A stretch of 49,428 bases of DNA from positions 1 to 49,428 of the forward strand of contig CAIRBT010000091.1 in NCBI GenBank assembly GCA_903876875.1. The letters run 5' to 3'. The position numbers were made by a program, and so were the translations under genes. Below the pieces are notes generated by a model. The model searched no databases and was not told the origin of the DNA. It saw only the letters and a list, made by a program, of their open reading frames with translations. This stretch comes from an uncultured Geobacteraceae bacterium (GTDB lineage Bacteria > Desulfobacterota > Desulfuromonadia > Geobacterales > Pseudopelobacteraceae). Numbering within the stretch: the stretch's first letter is position 1; each line of letters opens with the position of its first letter. This document shows positions 16,601 through 23,984 of the stretch, in pieces.

Positions 16601-17838
16601 AGCGGGTGCGGCTTGTGGGTACCGGAGCAGATGTGGCGGCTACGGTCGGCACGGTGTTTGCCCTTGATGTCACCGATCAGTACTCCCCCCGTCTGCTCTG
16701 GGAGAATAGTTACCATGACAGCGGCGACGCAAGCGGCTGCGGCGGCAGTCATCGAAATTGCAATATGGGGGAATCTGCGGGGGTCGCCAGCGGTGCGGTA
16801 CTGGTGGGGAAAATCGTCCGGAATTATGTTTTTCTCACCTCCAACTGGACGACCATGAGGAGCGCTGTCACCGGCGCACTCTGCACCGATGTCATGGCGG
16901 CCACTGCGGAGTACCGGTGCGGCTATGGCATCAGTGCCTTTGCCCTGGACAGTGATACGGGCGATGTCATGTGGCAGAGTTCGTACTTCTATCGCGGTTC
17001 GGCCGCCGGGATCAACGCGGTACCGGCCACTCCTGCCCTGATGTCCCGGGATAACAACGGTGTGTATGACTACGTCGTCTTTGGTGACATGCAGGGGAGG
17101 CTCTGGATACTCAACTCCCGGGACGGCAGCAGCCCTTATGGAACGGAACTCCCCGGTACCGGCACTCCAAACCCGGCCGGCCCGTCGGCCTATCAGGTCA
17201 AACGACTTGACAGCAATGGCCTGGACGCAATTCCGGCTGTATTTACCTTTGGGGACGAACCAATCGGTGCCTCGGTGGCCATCTACCGGAACTACATCAT
17301 TCTCGGTACCGGTGGCACAGATTTCGCTTCCAATGCACGGGATTATCGTGTGGAGGTACTCCGCTTCGACCCCCGTACACTCCGCGTCACCAAGGATGAC
17401 AGCAAAACCATTGTCACTGGTGGTTTCAGTGCCGGTGGGGCTATCGTCCATGGAGAAAAAATCTGGGCACAGCCGACCGTTACCAGCGATCAGAAGGTTG
17501 TCATCGCCACGGCCGTCAGCTACTTCACCGTCCAGCCACTCTCCGTCCCGGCAAGTATCGGACGCGTGCTGATTCTCGATCTGACCGTGGGGCGAACCGG
17601 CAGTTATCCCTATAAAAACGTCCAGATGGTTGGTGCCCCTCCGACTTCCGGCGGCACTGCTCCTGCGACGACTAACCCGGCAACTATTTTTTCCGGTGGT
17701 TTTTTCGGGGGGATCGGCATCGACCACCGGCGACTGTACGGGATAACCGGCACGGGGAATGCCATTCAGGCCGGCCCCGGCGGAACCACAAGCGGAACCG
17801 GCAATCCATTCCAGATCATCTGGTGGAGAAAACTATGA
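13663..17838 (+). CDS. PilY1-like pilus-tip adhesin
   Basis: This 1391-residue exported protein has a signal peptide (to about residue 32) and AAGGAGG (13649-13655) before the ATG. The N-terminal two thirds are Cys-, Gly- and Ser-rich and unlike known domains; I see no clear von Willebrand MIDAS motif. From about residue 880 it becomes a PilY1-type beta-propeller: RDRVLFAGGTDGMLHAFHGG, then RELWAYIPGTLL, then VYDYVVFGDMQGRLWILN. The last follows SRDNNG, a reduced version of the calcium loop known in PilY1. PilY1 works with minor pilins at the pilus tip in adhesion, extension and surface sensing. It is flanked by PilX- and FimU-like genes, and its stop overlaps the next ATG (ATGA). The N-terminal part is where specificity would lie. 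Confidence 0.8.
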   Translation: MDIHHGRRRFSAVLAGFLALILQLSVGVTTAQTAMTSFNAGSYIIASDACWQPNNDPATTQDLPAYCDGNRNDSSLYQLYHLLYTLLATGDMPGACANVDKRVPLQKELFGYCKQLRIHWLINATKNSPQGLDLLLTTAGATGITPLVTICNSTKNGSIPPFDSYVTRSDSGTATTIGYRGGPFVIDANDITPTEMAAVVARFPAVKIHRATIPFSGNVTRVLTGNPPKIAVLSEGTSEPFENFLRVAAAESWRDKNVFQYITTRDVLAGCLADPLPATCRSRRPDLVTPFGLLWSSHWDIGDRGSDGSTPTAEEQQAVLTEIRNFLGRGNPALFGCAGIGSMEGGSQFGTNFTIGGGAIPAGGVLLPPGTGGVAALPRVESNAGCSDRGGCGSGYLAAERPSAWLSQCGGWEFAPGSGTIRSMRPAPPTGNPYTSTTLADDPVTTVDDRFIGFGVSRLLHDARAQSGDNSPLAAGDTYHLSDYLVGGQSDGSPTTGYLSYLPGHSFITCLNETTSGVPPVRTVDFTFAAPPVLLTIEAVHGGCTGGITCPRVTFKRQPELSGAGYATIGSTSSMGGTVRLSAEFAHFDMATNRVAGVTVEQSDPTGTAAIPITDFIVTGGTLSAITDITAGSPPRTICKADMTGGAGSAVHCPPVDYSVGPYQTGCAIDWSHSNSCGSKYALNTLAAPHLSLGSAEISKTQPIIKDNILYQAGFDYPGNRGHLRMIRVPLLQTDGSYTASTIQWDSANAMPVAGTGGFPVAPLSSTDTTSPRHIFTNLPGATNHLVFDPSSFKALAASERDALRNQLGAATTEAAAVIINTVRGRTAASLTSPCGVTGCGEEGKRLWAIETSTPALKTRSKLIESSNGDTPPVVGRDRRDRVLFAGGTDGMLHAFHGGTYDSVRDQYPDNDSGWGSGRELWAYIPGTLLSRLKEQPFTTHAANQAAFRPQVTLNGSPLLTIQSVRSAAGQTLSADLWKQRVRLVGTGADVAATVGTVFALDVTDQYSPRLLWENSYHDSGDASGCGGSHRNCNMGESAGVASGAVLVGKIVRNYVFLTSNWTTMRSAVTGALCTDVMAATAEYRCGYGISAFALDSDTGDVMWQSSYFYRGSAAGINAVPATPALMSRDNNGVYDYVVFGDMQGRLWILNSRDGSSPYGTELPGTGTPNPAGPSAYQVKRLDSNGLDAIPAVFTFGDEPIGASVAIYRNYIILGTGGTDFASNARDYRVEVLRFDPRTLRVTKDDSKTIVTGGFSAGGAIVHGEKIWAQPTVTSDQKVVIATAVSYFTVQPLSVPASIGRVLILDLTVGRTGSYPYKNVQMVGAPPTSGGTAPATTNPATIFSGGFFGGIGIDHRRLYGITGTGNAIQAGPGGTTSGTGNPFQIIWWRKL

Positions 17839-18482
17839 ATGGCCGGGCGTTTTCCCTGTTGGAGCTGCTGATGGTCATCTGCATTATCTCCGTGCTTTCT
17901 GGCATCGCCATTCCAGCTTTTATTGCCCAGTTGAACCGTGCCACCGTTGAGGAGAGTGGCCGATGGCTGCAGGAAGCGGTCAAAGCGGCTCAAATTGAGG
18001 CACAGAAGCGAACCTTTGTCGCCATCAGCTCCGCTGCCCCCACGGTTTTTGCCAAACAGGCGGTGTACCTTTCACTGCATCCGGACAGCGGGAGCATCCG
18101 GATAACGGCCTGGCAGGACAGTAACCATGATGCACGTATCACGGACAATGAACTGACTCTGTTACAGGAGGTCTCTCTCAAGGCGGGCACCACCTTCACC
18201 CTGCCGGCAGAGATCAACAAAGTCGCCTGTGGCAATACGGGGAACCGGCCGGGGGGGAGTATTGTCAATTTCAGCACGAGTGGCGGCCCCATCGGCACCA
18301 CACTCGTGCCGCTTGGGACCAGCTATGTGGCCTTTGACGGAGGGGGGGCTATTGACGGTCTGAGGTACAATGCGGTCTACATCAGCGGTAGGGGGGGCGA
18401 CACCTGTGCCGTCACCATAAACCCCCTGGGGCTGACCGCGTTATGCCGGTGGAATAACGGAAAGTGGCTTAAAATACGCTAA
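17835..18482 (+). CDS. FimT/FimU (GspH)-type pseudopilin
   Basis: This is a 215-residue prepilin with a very short leader, MNGRA, then FSLLELLMVICIISVLSGIA, a prepilin helix with Glu at +5. The residue before the cut is Ala rather than the usual Gly, which prepilin peptidases can accept, though less efficiently. The C-terminal region is a GspH/FimT-like domain. The ATG at 17835 overlaps the PilY1 stop (ATGA) and has GGAGA (17825-17829) 5 nt upstream, better than the GTG at 17823. It closes the operon and its stop codon abuts that of the convergent korB-like gene. Confidence 0.75.
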   Translation: MNGRAFSLLELLMVICIISVLSGIAIPAFIAQLNRATVEESGRWLQEAVKAAQIEAQKRTFVAISSAAPTVFAKQAVYLSLHPDSGSIRITAWQDSNHDARITDNELTLLQEVSLKAGTTFTLPAEINKVACGNTGNRPGGSIVNFSTSGGPIGTTLVPLGTSYVAFDGGGAIDGLRYNAVYISGRGGDTCAVTINPLGLTALCRWNNGKWLKIR

Positions 18483-19529
18483 TTACCGGAAACGGGCATT
18501 GAGCCGCTCCAGCGCTTCGCGGGGGGGGCGGAGCTTTTCTGGCGGCAGCTGAACCAGCGGCAGAGCAACCATCTGCTCCTGTTCAACCAGGGTTTGACGT
18601 TCTTCATTTATATAGAGTAATCCGGTAGTAAAATGCTGTCCGCTTCGCTCTTCCTCAAGCAGGGTCATGGCCGCCAGTCGATTGGTTGGATCGTATTCCG
18701 AAGCGGTTTTTTTCAGGCGGATGATTGAGCCATCGTGCAGCGTCACGTCCCGTATGTCCCCCGTTGCGTACTCGGCGTGGATTTCCTCATGATCCAGTGG
18801 AATGAAGCTGATCTCATGCAACGGCAGATCATGCTCTTTTCCCCACAGATAGCTCTTGGTCGAACCTTCGCCATTATTGAAGGTAACGCAGGGGCTCAAG
18901 ACATTCAAAACCGCCGTGCCCCGATGGGCAAAAGCCGCTTTGAGCAGGGTCTGCAGTTGTCGGGAATCCCCTGCAAAAGAGCGGGCAACAAAACCGCACC
19001 CGGCAATGAGTGCCTCCATACAGAGATCGAGGGGGGGGATGTGGTTTACGCCGCCATGGCGGATTTTCTGCCCCAGGTCGGCGGTTGCCGACAGTTGCCC
19101 CTTGGTTAAGCCGTACACACCGTTGTTTTCGATAATGTAGACCATATCCACATTACGGCGCAGCAGATGTTTGAACTGACCAAGGCCGATGGAGCCGGTA
19201 TCGCCGTCGCCGCTGACGCCGATGGCGATCAACTCCCGGTTCACCGTCGTGGCACCGGTGGCCAGGGAGGGCATGCGCCCATGGAGGCCGTTGATGCTGT
19301 GGGAACTGCCGAGGAAGTAGGCCGGGCTTTTACTTGAACAGCCGATACCGCTGATTTTTGCGATACGGGTCGGGTCAAGTGATGATTCGTAGGCAGCACC
19401 GACGATCACGTTGGCAATGGAGTAGTGGCCGCAGCCGTTACAGAGGGTGGAACTGGCACCCTGGTAATCACTTTTGTGCAGGCCAATCCGGTTGACAGGA
19501 ACAGTTTCAGGCGTGGTGGTCGTGGTCAT
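18483..19529 (-). CDS. 2-oxoacid:ferredoxin oxidoreductase, beta subunit (KorB-like)
   Basis: This 348-residue TPP-binding subunit has CNGCGH (C30, C33) and a later cysteine in GIGCSSKSP, which bind the 4Fe-4S cluster. The thiamine diphosphate motif begins GDGDTGSIGLGQ and ends ENNGVYGLTKG. With the alpha subunit it oxidatively decarboxylates a 2-oxoacid (probably 2-oxoglutarate, as in KorAB of the reductive or oxidative TCA cycle) to the acyl-CoA, reducing ferredoxin. The exact substrate is not provable from sequence. The ATG at 19529 follows an AAAGGAA-like site and overlaps the alpha stop (ATGA), so the two are translationally coupled. Confidence 0.8.
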   Translation of the reverse strand: MTTTTTPETVPVNRIGLHKSDYQGASSTLCNGCGHYSIANVIVGAAYESSLDPTRIAKISGIGCSSKSPAYFLGSSHSINGLHGRMPSLATGATTVNRELIAIGVSGDGDTGSIGLGQFKHLLRRNVDMVYIIENNGVYGLTKGQLSATADLGQKIRHGGVNHIPPLDLCMEALIAGCGFVARSFAGDSRQLQTLLKAAFAHRGTAVLNVLSPCVTFNNGEGSTKSYLWGKEHDLPLHEISFIPLDHEEIHAEYATGDIRDVTLHDGSIIRLKKTASEYDPTNRLAAMTLLEEERSGQHFTTGLLYINEERQTLVEQEQMVALPLVQLPPEKLRPPREALERLNARFR

Positions 19530-21373
19530 GGGGTTTCCTTTGTTTCGCACGCCACCAGGCACTCACATATCCAGTGGGGGGTCAGGGGGAGGCCATCGCA
19601 TTTTGCAATTGAGGTGAGCCGTCCGGCAGTGGTCGGGCAGTGCAGTTGAATCAGTCCGTGCATCTGTCCATCCAGATTGTTTTCAACGACGTAGATACGC
19701 CGGTGTGCCGAGATGAAGTCAGTCAGCCGACTCTCAAGGGGTAACGCCCGCAGCCGCAGATAGGAGGAGCGGATACCGGTCGCCGCGAGCAAATCCCGCA
19801 CCTCTTGCATGGCCGCATCGGTGGAGCCATAGGCGATAAGGCCGATGTCTGCACCGGCTACCTGATCGATCACCGGTGCCGGTACCAGTTTGCGTGCATG
19901 GTCATGTTTTTTTGCCAGCCGGCTCAGATTGGCTGACCAATCCTCCGGGCGTTCACTGTAGGCGGCGGCCTCATTGTGCCCCGTGCCACGGGTAAAATAG
20001 GCCGCTTTCTGGTGGGGTGTGCCGGGGAGAGTTCGGTAGCAGATGCCGTCACCATCAACATCGGCGTACCGTTGCCACGCCCCCTGAAGGCGGGTTAGCT
20101 CTTCGGCAGAGAGTACCTTGCCCCGATCGAGCGGTCGGTCAGGATACTCAAAGGGGGGGGTCGGCCAGAGGTTCATCCCCAGGTCAAGGTCACTCAACAC
20201 GATGACAACAGTTTGCAGTCGCTCGGCAAGGTCAAGGGCGGTTCCGCCATACTCAAAGCATTCGGCGATGGTTGCCGGGATCAGGCAGACATGCCTGCCA
20301 TCACCATGTCCCAGGGTGTATGCTGCCAGAATATCATCCTGTGCCACCCGGGTCGGCAGGCCGGTTGAAGGGCCCATGCGCTGAACGTCCCAGATAACAA
20401 CCGGGATTTCAGCAAAATAGGCATAACCGGCAAACTCGGCCATCAGCGACAGTCCGGGGCCTGACGTTGCCGTCATAGCACGGGCACCGGCCCACCCTGC
20501 ACCGACCACCATCCCCATGACCGCCAGTTCATCCTCCGCCTGTACGATTGAGTAGGTTGCCGCACCATCTGCTTCACGGCGCAGTTCAGGAAGATACTCG
20601 CTCAGATTATCCACAATGGAGGTGGAGGGGGTGATGGGGTACCACGCGACAAACTGCACCCCGCCGAAGATCGCACCGAGGGCGGCGGCACAATTGCCGT
20701 CCAGCAGAAACGTACCGTCGGTTGCGGCCATCCGCTCAACCCGATAGGGGGCTTGCGTGGCAATGGTGGTCATTGCCCAGTTATGGGCTTCCTTCACCGT
20801 CCCGTAGTTGAGTGCCAGAGCTTTCTGTTTGCCGCTAAAGTAATATGACAATGCCTCTTCGATATTCTTCAGGTCAATCCGCAACAGATAGGCCAGTACC
20901 CCCACAGAGACCATGTTTGCCACGTAGGGCTTCAGACGGTTCTCCACGCCGGATTGTTTGACCAGTTCATCAACCGGTATTGGATAATAAGTCACATCCT
21001 CACGCCTGGTTGGCAGAGGAAAATCCACTGGATAGAGACAGATACCGCCGGAGGCAAGTTCCCGGATATCGTCATGAAGGGAGGCTCTGTTCATGGCCAC
21101 CAGGATCTGAGCCTGTTCGGTCCGGGCAAGGTAGCCATCCCTGTTCACCCGCATGGTAAACCAGGTGGGGAGCCCCTGAATGTTGGAGGGAAATATGTTT
21201 TTGCCGCTGACCGGAACTCCCATGGTGTGAATGGCACGGAGCAACGTGTTGTTGGCACTTTGGCTGCCGGAACCATTCACCGTGGCGACGGTAAGCGAAA
21301 AATCATTGCAGAGCGGAGCATGACCGACAATAGCGTCAGCTGTCGGTTGTACCGGAACATCGGTGGCGGTCAT
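19526..21373 (-). CDS. 2-oxoacid:ferredoxin oxidoreductase, fused gamma-alpha subunit (KorA-like)
   Basis: This 615-residue protein has an N-terminal gamma-type domain (about 25-190, with GSGSQSANNTLLRA) fused to the pyrimidine-binding alpha domain (about 225-600, with DGNCAAALGA, YPITPSTSI and TSGPGLSLM). This two-subunit organisation is common for KorAB-type enzymes. The ATG at 21373 has GAGG 5 nt upstream. The frame extends to 21439, but that segment overlaps the terminator hairpin of the rubrerythrin gene, so the longer start is rejected. No third (ferredoxin) subunit gene lies next to it. Confidence 0.8.
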   Translation of the reverse strand: MTATDVPVQPTADAIVGHAPLCNDFSLTVATVNGSGSQSANNTLLRAIHTMGVPVSGKNIFPSNIQGLPTWFTMRVNRDGYLARTEQAQILVAMNRASLHDDIRELASGGICLYPVDFPLPTRREDVTYYPIPVDELVKQSGVENRLKPYVANMVSVGVLAYLLRIDLKNIEEALSYYFSGKQKALALNYGTVKEAHNWAMTTIATQAPYRVERMAATDGTFLLDGNCAAALGAIFGGVQFVAWYPITPSTSIVDNLSEYLPELRREADGAATYSIVQAEDELAVMGMVVGAGWAGARAMTATSGPGLSLMAEFAGYAYFAEIPVVIWDVQRMGPSTGLPTRVAQDDILAAYTLGHGDGRHVCLIPATIAECFEYGGTALDLAERLQTVVIVLSDLDLGMNLWPTPPFEYPDRPLDRGKVLSAEELTRLQGAWQRYADVDGDGICYRTLPGTPHQKAAYFTRGTGHNEAAAYSERPEDWSANLSRLAKKHDHARKLVPAPVIDQVAGADIGLIAYGSTDAAMQEVRDLLAATGIRSSYLRLRALPLESRLTDFISAHRRIYVVENNLDGQMHGLIQLHCPTTAGRLTSIAKCDGLPLTPHWICECLVACETKETP

Positions 21374-21407
21374 CGTTACCTCGGGGGGACTTGTTTCAAC
21401 ATAAGTG

Positions 21408-21449
21408 CCCCCACCCCGTGGGAGCCCTCGGGATCGCACGGGGTGGGGG
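21408..21449 (-). terminator. GC-rich hairpin after the rubrerythrin gene
   Basis: A perfect 13-bp stem (21408-21420 with 21437-21449) encloses a 16-nt loop that can itself fold (CCCTCGGG). It lies just past the rubrerythrin stop codon and before the alpha-subunit ribosome site. It may attenuate read-through into the 2-oxoacid oxidoreductase genes rather than end transcription fully. Confidence 0.6.
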
Positions 21450-21455
21450 AGGGGG

Positions 21456-21998
21456 TTAGAAATACCGCTTCAGCAGTCCGGCAAAGGCCTGGCCGTGGCG
21501 GGCTTCATCCTTGCACATTTCATGGACGGTGTCGTGAATGGCATCGTAGTTGAGCTGCTTGGCTTTGGTTGCCAGCTCTTTTTTACCTTTGCAGGCACCA
21601 TTTTCTGCGGCAACACGCATCTCAAGGTTGGTTTTGGTATCAGCGGTTACCACTTCACCCAGCAATTCGGCAAATTTGGCGGCATGTTCAGCTTCTTCAA
21701 AGGCGATCCGCTTATAGGCTTCCGCTACTTCCGGATAGCCTTCGCGATCAGCCTGACGGCTCATGGCCAGATACATGCCGATTTCGGTGCATTCGCCCGC
21801 AAAGTTCATTCTCAGGCCATCGATGATCTCCTGGTCAATGCCTTGAGCCACACCAATTTTGTGCTCATCGGCCCAGGCAAGGTCACCCTGCTCTTTGAGG
21901 TCAAACTTGGAGGCCGGAGCCTTACACTGGGGGCACTCGGCAGGAGGTGCATCCCCTTTGTGGATATAGCCGCAGACACTGCACACAAATTCTTTCAT
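21456..21998 (-). CDS. Rubrerythrin with N-terminal rubredoxin domain (reverse type)
   Basis: This is a 180-residue protein. The N-terminal rubredoxin-like knuckle has C6, C9, C22 and C25 (CSVCG and CPQCK). The ferritin-like diiron domain follows, with Glu ligands in [25 protein letters not shown] and DEARHGQ. This is the reversed domain order compared with classical rubrerythrin. Such proteins reduce hydrogen peroxide in anaerobes using electrons from NAD(P)H-linked rubredoxin reductases. The ATG at 21998 has AAGGAG about 8 nt upstream. It stands next to the oxygen-sensitive 2-oxoacid oxidoreductase, which fits a protective role. Confidence 0.85.
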   Translation of the reverse strand: MKEFVCSVCGYIHKGDAPPAECPQCKAPASKFDLKEQGDLAWADEHKIGVAQGIDQEIIDGLRMNFAGECTEIGMYLAMSRQADREGYPEVAEAYKRIAFEEAEHAAKFAELLGEVVTADTKTNLEMRVAAENGACKGKKELATKAKQLNYDAIHDTVHEMCKDEARHGQAFAGLLKRYF

Positions 21999-22094
21999 TA
22001 ATATTCTCCTTTTGTATGGAATTTTTTAAGATCATATACCGGTTGCAAAAAAATTCCATCACTTTTTTAACTACCGGACAATGAGTATCCTTTT

Positions 22095-22123
22095 TTGACA
22101 AGCGGCTCTTTGTGCAGTACAAT
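22095..22123 (+). promoter_or_regulatory. Strong sigma-70 promoter of the c-di-GMP cluster
   Basis: A perfect TTGACA (22095-22100), 17-nt spacer and TACAAT (22118-22123, five of six) lie about 36 nt before the response-regulator ATG at 22160. It is the best housekeeping promoter in the window. Confidence 0.75.
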
Positions 22124-22159
22124 CAAGTGCAACAGGCAAAAGCATGAATGGAGTGTACT

Positions 22160-23242
22160 ATGAAGATACTGGTCGTCGATGATGACTTTATGTCCCAAGA
22201 GATGCTCATCACGTTACTTGAAGAGTACGGTGCGTGTGATGGCGCCTCCGATGGGGGAGAAGCACTTGAAAAATATTATGGTGCCCGCAACTCGGGTACA
22301 CCCTATGATCTGATCTGCCTTGATGCTATCATGCCGATTCGTAACGGCAGCGAGGTCCTGGCAGAGATTCGCAGGGCTGAAGCGGAGAGTACCCTTAAAA
22401 GTTGCATTTTTATCATTACCAGCCATGAATCTCCCGAATTGGTGGAAGGCATTGACAAGGCCGATGACTTTATCTCAAAGCCCTGTTCTGCCAATCTTAT
22501 CAGACGGCTTATTGAACGTCATCACCTGCAACATGAAACCTTATTGGAAAAATATCATGTCCTGATAATTTCTGCGGAACCTGAAACACGCCACAAAATA
22601 TCCCGGGCATTATGTAGTCAGAATTTGTTCACCGTTGAGTGCGGTTCCTTTGTTGAAGCCGAACAGGTCGCCAGAATCAACAGTGTGAGTGCCGTTATTG
22701 TTGATATGCTGACAATTACCCGCTCAAAAGACGGTGATCGGCTCGCAGCCTCATCCTTACAGAATATCTATTCGCTGGTGCGGATTAAAATGCAGGGAGA
22801 TAACGTCCTGCCGATTATTATGAAGCAGGAAGAGCGCAGTCAGGGTGTTCTTAATTATATTGAAAGAATCTGTGCCACCTTCCATCCCCGGCGGTTGCGG
22901 CTCCACCGTCGTCACAACCTCTTGCTGCCCGTAATTATACACAGAAACGATGTTCTTGAGCATCATACCTTTACCCACAATATTTCCTGGAGCGGTGCTT
23001 TTATTGTCATGAACAACAGCGGAGAGTTGACTGTCGGTAACAGCATTACGGTAGAATTTCCAACTTTACAGACGACGATCACTGCTGAAATCGTGAGAAT
23101 CAAACCGTGGGGTATCCAGGGTTCCGCCCCCGGATTAGGCGTCAAGTGGTCGTTGTTGGAGGATGAATCCCTCTCCCTGTCAGGCCTGGCGCAGGCGTTA
23201 AAATCCCACGCAGGCAATGACCCTGATCGACTGCTCTGCTGA
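22160..23242 (+). CDS. Response regulator with receiver, degenerate receiver-like and PilZ domains
   Basis: In this 360-residue protein residues 1-120 form a receiver domain (VVDDD acidic pocket, LICLDAIMP phospho-acceptor Asp, TSHE and SKPC with the switch Thr/Ser and Lys). Residues 135-240 look like a second receiver fold (YHVLIISAE, AVIVDML) without clear acidic-pocket residues. The C-terminus is PilZ-like: an Arg-rich RLHRR segment and NISWSGAF, the two c-di-GMP-binding motifs. The protein could join phosphorylation and c-di-GMP reading. ATG at 22160 has GGAG 6 nt upstream; the ATG at 22148 has none. Downstream are a glycosyltransferase and a GGDEF protein. Confidence 0.75.
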   Translation: MKILVVDDDFMSQEMLITLLEEYGACDGASDGGEALEKYYGARNSGTPYDLICLDAIMPIRNGSEVLAEIRRAEAESTLKSCIFIITSHESPELVEGIDKADDFISKPCSANLIRRLIERHHLQHETLLEKYHVLIISAEPETRHKISRALCSQNLFTVECGSFVEAEQVARINSVSAVIVDMLTITRSKDGDRLAASSLQNIYSLVRIKMQGDNVLPIIMKQEERSQGVLNYIERICATFHPRRLRLHRRHNLLLPVIIHRNDVLEHHTFTHNISWSGAFIVMNNSGELTVGNSITVEFPTLQTTITAEIVRIKPWGIQGSAPGLGVKWSLLEDESLSLSGLAQALKSHAGNDPDRLLC

Positions 23243-23264
23243 AACGGAACGAGGGGGAAGTACC

Positions 23265-23960
23265 ATGGCACTTCGGTTTATAACAGCGACAAGAGCGTCT
23301 CTGGACGACTTCCGGCAAACATCCCCGCTCGTGAAGTCATTACTGCGGGTAAGTCGGTATGCCGCTATCGAACTCAATGTGTCTGCAGACAATCGTGCCC
23401 CTCTGGCAGATGTCTATAATCGAGCCATCGGAGAAGCGGAACCGGAGGATACCCTGGTTTTTATCCATGACGACGTCTGGATTGATGACTGGATGATTGC
23501 GTCACGACTGACCGAGGCACTTGCCCGTTATCAGGTGGTTGGCGTTGCCGGCAATCGACGGCGTGAGCCGCGTCAGGAATCATGGTGTCTGCTCAGTGAT
23601 GCCCATTGCCACGATTTGGAATACCTGTCCGGTGCCATCTCCCATGGTAGACCCGAAAAGAGTGAAATAAACTTTTTTGGTGCCGCTCCGGTAGAGGTAA
23701 AGCTGCTGGATGGAGTATTTCTCGCCGTCACGGCAGGCACCTTACAAACGGCGGGGATTCGTTTTGACCCGGCCTTCGGCTTTCATTTTTACGACACGGA
23801 TTTTTGCCGTTCCTGTGAACAGGCGGGCTTGCGAATGGGAACCTGGCCCATCGCGTTGACCCACGAGAGTAAGGGTGTTATCGCCACACCGGAGTGGAAC
23901 GCTGCATTTTCAACCTATCTGATCAAGTGGAATGAGGAGACTCTGTCCGCCGGGAAATAA
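23265..23960 (+). CDS. Glycosyltransferase of the StrF-like GT2 type
   Basis: In this 231-residue soluble protein, NRAPLADVYNRAIGEAE leads to LVFIHDDVWIDDW, a DxD-like metal/nucleotide-sugar site. Later come LDGVFLAV, FDPAFGFHFYDTDFC and the acceptor-side region, as in the StrF-type branch of GT2. The sugar and acceptor are unknown. The start at 23265 is set by a GAGGGGGAAG ribosome site just upstream; the upstream frame (from 23217) overlaps the previous gene. Lying between a PilZ protein and a diguanylate cyclase, it may modify a surface or pilus component under c-di-GMP control, which is inference. Confidence 0.65.
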   Translation: MALRFITATRASLDDFRQTSPLVKSLLRVSRYAAIELNVSADNRAPLADVYNRAIGEAEPEDTLVFIHDDVWIDDWMIASRLTEALARYQVVGVAGNRRREPRQESWCLLSDAHCHDLEYLSGAISHGRPEKSEINFFGAAPVEVKLLDGVFLAVTAGTLQTAGIRFDPAFGFHFYDTDFCRSCEQAGLRMGTWPIALTHESKGVIATPEWNAAFSTYLIKWNEETLSAGK

Positions 23961-23984
23961 GTACCAGTAACGATGGAGGATTCC

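Noticed and set aside
16531-17727. 398-codon minus-strand frame opposite the PilY1 gene
   Set aside because: Antisense shadow; the plus-strand propeller motifs are unmistakable.
18478-18487. Possible missing terminator or gene fusion where the pseudopilin and korB-like genes meet
   Set aside because: The two stop codons simply abut (TAA/TTA) in convergent genes; both proteins have normal C-termini.
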